Shown here piece by piece: positions 58,243 to 64,000 of a stretch of 64,000 nt of DNA. The notes beneath the pieces were generated by a model. That model did not search any database. It saw nothing but the letters and a program-made list of their open reading frames with translations, and was not told where the DNA came from. A program made the translations under genes and the position numbers. This DNA is from Litsea cubeba (taxonomy: Eukaryota; Streptophyta; Magnoliopsida; Laurales; Lauraceae). The stretch lies in the NCBI GenBank assembly GCA_012931725.1, contig CM022953.1:32452946-32516945 (forward strand). Direction: 5' to 3'. Numbering within the stretch: position 1 is the stretch's first letter; each line of letters begins with the position of its first letter.

Positions 58243-58787
58243 GAGGGTTAATAGCCCTGGAAAAGGCCTCGAGTTCGGACACTCGGCCAATTCCTAAAGT
58301 CAGGGTCTTCACCCATCTCCAAGGGTTAACAGCCCTGGAAAAGGCCTCGAGTTCGGACACTCGGCCAATTCCTAAAGTCAGGGTCTTCACCCATCAACAA
58401 GGCTCTACGCCCTGGAAACGGCATGGAAGAGTTCCTACACTCAGCCTTTCCTAAAGCCCCGTGTCTTGGACACACTAAGGCTCTACGCCCTGGAAACGGC
58501 ATGGAAGAGTTCCTACACTCAGCCTTTCCTAAAGCCCCGTGTCTTGGACACACTAAGGCTCTACGCCCTGGAAACGGCATGGAAGAGTTCCTACACTCAG
58601 CCTTTCCTAAAGCCCCGTGTCTTGGACACACTAAGGCTCTACGCCCTGGAAACGGCATGGAAGAGTTCCTACACTCAGCCTTTCCTAAAGCCCCGTGTCT
58701 TGACACACTGAGGCTCTACGCCTTGGGAATGGTCTAGAGTCCCTACACTCAGCCATTTCCTAAAGTCCGGGTTCATAAACCCCTCAC
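58243..58787 (+). repeat. 78-bp tandem array, seven units in two subtypes
   Basis: Units start at 58243, 58321, 58399, 58477, 58555, 58633 and 58710 (period 78, last step 77). The first two form one subtype (GGCCTCGAGTTCGGACAC), the next four are almost identical to one another (GGAAACGGCATGGAAGAG), and the last is degenerate. Long open frames on both strands across it, including a 126-codon repetitive one, follow from 78 being divisible by three. Confidence 0.93.
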
Positions 58788-59304
58788 ACCTCGGAGCAAG
58801 GCAGTTCGGCCAAGGTCAGCTTCCTGGAGTCAGGGTTTTTACACCCCTCAAAGACCGTTGCCGAACTCATGCTCATCTCCGATCCACTGTCGCAAGGCAG
58901 GGCAGTTCGTCTCGGCCAAAAGCTGGCCACTTCGGCTAAGGGCAGCTCGACAAGATTGCAGAGACTGTTCCGTATCACCTCCTCGGCCTCATGCCAGTTC
59001 GCAGCTCCACAGCAGCGCCAGACTCCAGTACGGCAGGAAATCCTTCCTCCGGCTCGGCAGCAGTGCCAGTCTCCGGTTTAGCAGCCTCCTCATCAGCTTG
59101 CTTCCTCCTCAGCAACAGTAGCAAGATACTCCTAAATAAATGAGCCATCTCCCTTGGCTTTCAGCAACAATGCACTCTCCAGCTCGACAGAGGCATCTTG
59201 TTACAGCTTCACAGTGATGCCAACCTCCAGCTCCGGTTCATTGCCAGCCAGTTATCCTCCATGATACTTACCTTCTGACCTCAAGAGAGCAGTCTATCGA
59301 GCTC
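58788..59304 (+). other. 3' part of TAT-like element, non-coding
   Basis: GC-rich sequence with many CTCGGC/CAGCTC words and no domain I recognise. Presumably the 3' untranslated region of the parent element. Confidence 0.6.
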
Positions 59305-59320
59305 AGAAGCTGGGGGGCTA
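59305..59320 (+). other. Polypurine tract of TAT-like element
   Basis: AGAAGCTGGGGGGCTA one base before the 3' LTR; the GGGGGGCTA form is common in TAT-type elements. Confidence 0.75.
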
Positions 59321-59321
59321 T

Positions 59322-60184
59322 TGTGTGGGGATATTTCCGAACTCGCCGGATGACTGGCCGGATGCTCTATCTCATGCTCCGGCGCCAGCTAGGCCATCTC
59401 GGCAAGGCCCGTCTCAACATCCGCCAGTTCGGCCAAGTGCCCCACTCCGGCCAGAGACTCATCTCGGCCCCTTGCACGAAATTTCCACCTTGGCCAGGAC
59501 GCTCCCAGGTCGGCTAAGCTCCACCTCGGCCACGTCGTCTCCAGCTCGGCTAGGGACTCCTCCCGGTCCTCCATTTCGGCGTCTCTGCAAGGGCTCTAAC
59601 CAAGTCAATGTCCTCTCCGACCTCGGCTCTCCGACCTCGGTCAGGATGCCAGGACTAGCCGAGGTAGGGCCTAACAGCTGTCCACCCTTGGACACTTGAG
59701 CACGCTAGAGCACGTGCGACAAGACAAGGGGGACAGCCCATATCTCCTGACAGATCGCCCTCCACAGCTCCCAAAGCGCCAGGATATGGCCTAACAGGAC
59801 AAGACAGGCTACGACAGGACCAGACAGGCTACGATGGGACCGCGCCTCCCTAGTACCTGACGAAGTGGGCTATGACAAGACAGCCAACAACCCCTTTGTC
59901 TCCTCTTCCTCTATATAAACACAGCTACCTCTCCAAAGGAGAGGAGGACGCCATTACCACTCTGGTATGCCATCTTCTTCCCCAAAAATCCCCTCCCTCT
60001 GCTTAGTTCATACACTAACTTAGGCATCGGAGAGCCCTGCGCCGCCCAGGCCAGGGTCCTCTGACCTCCGTTTCTCCTTCCTTTTCTCAGGCTCCAGGCG
60101 CAGGCATCGGTGTCCCTAATCTCACTTGGGTAAGTCCTCTAAGGCACCCCCCATTATTGTGGGTCTTTATTTTTTGCACCTACA
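59322..60184 (+). repeat. 3' LTR of TAT-like element
   Basis: 863 bp, followed by ATCAC. Differences from the 5' LTR include one missing C near 59563 and about six substitutions. Confidence 0.93.
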
Positions 60185-62621
60185 ATCACTTAAAGATTAA
60201 AAAATAGTATTCATACCAATTCATATAAGAGGATTGTTAACACTTCAAAAAGAATGTCCATTCCCCAAGGTGTATGGGTTATCTGTTTGCATAGAATACA
60301 TGGGCCAAATATGCTACATCAAAGGCTTATTTATTAAGCAGGGGTAATGCATATAAGGCCACGAGATAGAAGGGACTTTGACATTCCTAAGTTACTAAAA
60401 TGATGGTTGTGCATTCATTGTGTATCTTTCCAAGGATTAAATTTTAATAAAACAACAGTTATTTTAGGGTAATTTTTGGATTTTTTCCTTTAATTCTTCA
60501 TTTTCAACCACTTAAGGAAATCAAACAAGCCCAAAATGAATATCAATTAACACACTTATATATTACAGCACTCAAAAGTAAAATTATTGATTACTATTTT
60601 GGAACAAACTAATATGCCCAGTATTATATATTTATGAGTAGGACCCATATTTAAAATCTAGACCATTCAAAAGGGTCGTCCCACTAGTTTTATCTCGACA
60701 GAAGAATTTACTTCAATCGGATTTATTCTAACATAGATAATCATAGTTAAAACATGACTTTTTTAGAATTGTTTTTCCTCTTTCCTTTCTTTTCTTCCAC
60801 CATTCTAATCTTTCTCACCCAGAATCTGCTATGATTTTGTTCCTTTCTTAGATTTTTTTCCTCCTTGCTTTCCTTTCTTTTCTTCCATCATACTAATATT
60901 TCTTCCAAAAATTCTGCTACGATTTTGTTACTTTTTTAAGAATAAAATACTAGATTGATTTATTATTAGGGTAAATTAGCCAAAAGTTCCTCCAATTGGT
61001 CTTGTAAGGCCTCCAGTCCAACAACTTTTCCTTTAAGGCCTTTAGTCCATACAACTGGACATATTTCAGTGGGAGATCTCTAGATACGCCACATCACATA
61101 TTTACATGACTGATTTACGCTTTCAGTTGTTTACGCTTAAAATTTTGAATTTTAATATTTCAAGTCTTCCATTCTGCCTCGTTCATAGGGCAGCGTTCTC
61201 TCTCATTCTTTGTCCCAGGGAACCACCTTCGGAAGAAGAGGCGTCGATCCTCGCATGCCGCTATTCCATCTGCAGTTGCGGAAGGAGACCGTTGCTCGGA
61301 TGAGTTCAAGAGGACTCTGTTTGCGGGGACACGGTGGAGGAACCATTTCTCATTTTGACTTCTATGGGAACAAAAGACAACTTGCATGTTTTGTCTTTAG
61401 TGTCATTATAGGTGTGCTACTTGGTCTTGCATAACCTAGAAGCTGGTATTTCTGTTCTGATGCCAAGGTGCAAAATTGAAAGAAGGCGGTTCAAGGATTT
61501 GAATCTCACCCGTTGGTTGTTCTCGTGCAAGAGGATCGGATCTCGACAAGATCGATCTCCAACACGCTCTACTACAACAGTGTGTTTGACTCTCTTAGTT
61601 TTTGAAACGAAGTGGAGCAGAGGCAGATTCCGTATTTCAGATTTGCATAAGTGGGCCGCACTGATCAAGGGAACAAAGACAAGATCTCTTGTTTGCACAG
61701 GTATTCCGCAGCTGAATCTTGTTGGTTAGGGTTCTTTGGCACAAGTCTTTGTTCAATACATATGTAGGTATTTATATATATTGAAGGGTTTGCTGATATA
61801 ATGGGGAGAAGATATGGAACATTAGAGCTTCCTCACAATCAAGTCAAGAGTTGGGCTTGTAGCACTTGCATGTGTTTCTTTGGTTTTGCCATCTCCATTG
61901 GGTATGTTTCCGTGCGCAGACAATTTCTTACTCCAATTGCATTTCATGACTCTGAACCCTGCAACGTACAATGAATATAATTGCTCTATCAAATCTTGTG
62001 GGTTAAGATAAACGTAACATATCAGGACGTCAGCCAATGCATATAAAAAACTTTTAATAAATCGATGCAGAATATTGCCATGGTACCCTATTTAAACCTG
62101 TATCACTGGGGCACCAATAAATATTTCAACATAAACCTGAACAGATGGTTATGTGCTAATACAGACATCATTTTACTACGTTAATTGGAAAAGAAATCAA
62201 GCCAATACAGATTGTTGTGTGTTCGCTGATGCACAGGCATGTATTGGCCACATTGGTGGTACACATCTGTTTTTTGCTTGGCTGGTCCAAGTCCAATACT
62301 GATATTTGAAACCATGCTAGGGAATATATTGGGTTCCAAACAGGGCAAGTAACCTATTTGGATCAGGTCCGAAATCCTTACATTTCGGTCCACTTTGTCA
62401 CCATTCCTATCCAAAAAGTGGTCATACAATTTTGTATTCAAGAGGGCACGGTCGGCCACTTTATTTTTTTGAAAAAAGTAGGGACTAAATTAGAAAACTA
62501 ATAAAAATCAAATTTCTAAATTAGAAACTAACTAACAAAGGAGACTTTTAAAAAAAAAATTGAGTTATTGAAAACTCAGATTTTAAAATCCTAATCTAGG
62601 TGTGGGGCAACTCATGACATT
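60185..62621. repeat. Duplicated 3' flank, unit 3, right part
   Basis: Matches 11730-14161 and 38232-38465 plus 45955-48171. Here GATGGTTGTGC (60402) is uninterrupted. No gene seen. Pyrimidine-rich pair at about 60770-60940. Confidence 0.8.
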
Positions 62622-63907
62622 CCATGTGCACCTCCTATCAATCTAGAAAATCATGGAACCTAGTTTTAATTGATAACAAATTTGACACATATACCCCAAA
62701 GCGTATATGCTCAGCTCTCTACTAGGTCATAAGTTGATGCTAAAAAAAAAAATCACACCCGCAAAGCAATTAAATAAAGAGAAAAGTAATATATAAAATC
62801 ACCTGAAACGTGTTACCGACGTAGGTCAGTCCTTGGCAACGGCGCCAAAAATTTGATATGCACCCAAATACAGGGTTGTCTTTAAGTAATAATTACTCGG
62901 TGAGCCCGAGATCCATCCATAGGGCCTTTGTAAAGAGTTAAGAAGAAAGAGTAGTAAAGGGAGGTAAAGGGAGAAAAGGAATGAGTAAGTCCATGTTATC
63001 TCACACTCTCACATCTCTCAGTGTCGGAGTCTTTCACGAAAATCAACAAAATAGAGTAGTAGGTCTTCAATCAAATCAATCAGATAGAATTGGTTTTCCT
63101 ACTTAGAGTACACCCTATCGGTAGAGTAGATAAAAATCAAATAGGTAATTCAATTGTTGGGTAGGTATGACTAAGTCATGACCTTCACGAGTAGCCTTTG
63201 GCACCCATCACGGCTAATTTGATCGTTCTACGTAAACTTGATAAATATTGTAATTAAAAGTTAGATTTGGACATTGCGGGGTGTGGGTTAGTTAACTGGT
63301 AAATCCAATTAGCAATAACCTAAAACACGGAGTAAACCAAGTGGAAACCGTCTAGAAAATCCTAAGTACAAACATGCATCATTACATTAGAAATGGGATG
63401 CCCCAAATGGGTATAAATGGTATACGCAGATCAAGACAACAAGGAAGCAGCATCGAGTCAAAAGCTCACTCACCAAGACAATTAGCCACCACCTTTGATC
63501 CTATCACCCCATGATGGAGGAAACAATGACATATGTGCACATCTCAATCCCAACGCATGACTTCACAAGCCATCAACATTTTGGCAAAGGTCGGGTAGTC
63601 CTTGGTACGGGAAACACACACAAGAGGTGCAAGAATAACATGAACAACAAGTCAAACAGTCCTGGTAAGTTATGAAACAATCAAGGAACCATTACAAAGG
63701 TCTATCGTAGGGTCGGCCTGCCTTTGATATGCTAATACCAAACTGTTAGCTGTGATGCGCATCTAAGGTTCTCATGTCTGGTAAAATATGTACCTAGGTC
63801 CTCTTAAGGTGTTTGACATTGAAAACCTTGGATTCACATACTTTGTATTTGGTATGATCTCGCACATATCTCTAGACAACTCTCGAGGATGATGGTTTAG
63901 CTCAAAC
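62622..63907 (-). repeat. Segment X, unit 3 (cut by gap)
   Basis: Matches 23875-25160 and 48172-49453, with minus-strand primer site TTGGCGCCGTTGCCAAGGA around 62830-62848. Several single-base indels in runs relative to the other copies may be sequencing errors near the gap. Confidence 0.75.
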
Positions 63908-64000
63908 NNNNNNNNNNNNNNNNNNNNNNNNNNNNNNNNNNNNNNNNNNNNNNNNNNNNNNNNNNNNNNNNNNNNNNNNNNNNNNNNNNNNNNNNNNNNN
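63908..64000. other. Assembly gap (N)
   Basis: 93 N within segment X of the third unit. From the spacing of the other units, another exon-1-only copy would be expected roughly 1.5 kb beyond the window end. Confidence 0.99.

Larger units (their letters stand above)
56281..60184 (+). mobile_element. Non-autonomous gypsy element, TAT-like, GC-rich, with two satellite-like arrays (3904 bp)
   Basis: LTRs of 864 and 863 bp starting TGTGTGGGGA and ending CACCTACA, perfect TSD ATCAC (56276-56280 and 60185-60189), primer site TTGGCGCCGTCTGTGGG right after the left LTR, and G-rich tract GGGGGGCTA before the right LTR. These are features I know from TAT/Retand-type gypsy elements. The 2.2 kb interior has a gag stub and two tandem arrays but no pol. 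Its base composition is far more GC-rich than the surroundings. LTRs differ at about six bases and one indel, making it the oldest of the five insertions. Confidence 0.92.

Noticed and set aside
58326..58706. 126-codon repetitive protein and its plus-strand partners
   Set aside because: They are a consequence of 78 being a multiple of three in a tandem array; no start context or homology.
57541..58787. CRISPR-like array
   Set aside because: Whole units repeat, with no constant repeat/variable spacer pattern, and the setting is a plant retrotransposon.

Overview
This is a nuclear segment of a flowering-plant genome. It holds plant-type LTR retrotransposons of both superfamilies, with iMet-type primer sites, UBN2-type copia gag and a chromodomain-tailed gypsy pol. 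It also holds a spliced gene for a small secreted cysteine-rich peptide, and no bacterial features. The species cannot be named from the sequence.

Backbone. When the inserted transposons are removed, the window is a tandem array of one segmental duplication of about 10.5 kb. Each unit carries one intact two-exon gene for a 64-residue signal-peptide plus 8-cysteine protein (A), a 3' flank, an old gypsy remnant (X), a second promoter with exon 1 only (b), a 0.7 kb filler, and the last 1 kb of X again (X'). The order is A(9924-10603)-b(33074)-A(36434-37113)-b(51104)-A(54468-55147), and the array runs into an N gap at 63908. The three intact genes encode identical proteins. With insertions subtracted, start-codon spacing is about 10,534 bp (first to second intact gene), 10,541 bp (second to third) and 10,537 bp (between the two exon-1-only copies).

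Insertions, each present in only one unit. (1) 1-8721, minus strand: a Tekay/Del-like gypsy chromovirus with 3.0 kb LTRs, whose left LTR is cut by the window edge; a deletion removes late gag and the protease active site, and pol has three frameshifts. (2) 14167-23874, plus: an Angela-like copia with 2040 bp LTRs and TSD CCATG; one amber codon and one frameshift. (3) 25558-31815, minus: a copia copy that lost reverse transcriptase and most of RNase H yet keeps an 894-codon frame; TSD GATTT. (4) 38466-45954, minus: a full-length relative of element 3 with two CAA-to-TAA stops; TSD GGTT. (5) 56281-60184, plus: a GC-rich non-autonomous TAT-like gypsy element with 0.86 kb LTRs, a gag stub and two tandem arrays (80 bp x 7, 78 bp x 7); TSD ATCAC.

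The LTR pairs differ at only a few sites each (about 0.3-0.7 percent by eye), so all five insertions look young. Elements 2-5 interrupt sequence that is continuous in the sister units, so they arrived after the duplication. The only host genes I can support are the peptide genes; everything else is transposon, transposon relic or duplicated non-coding DNA.
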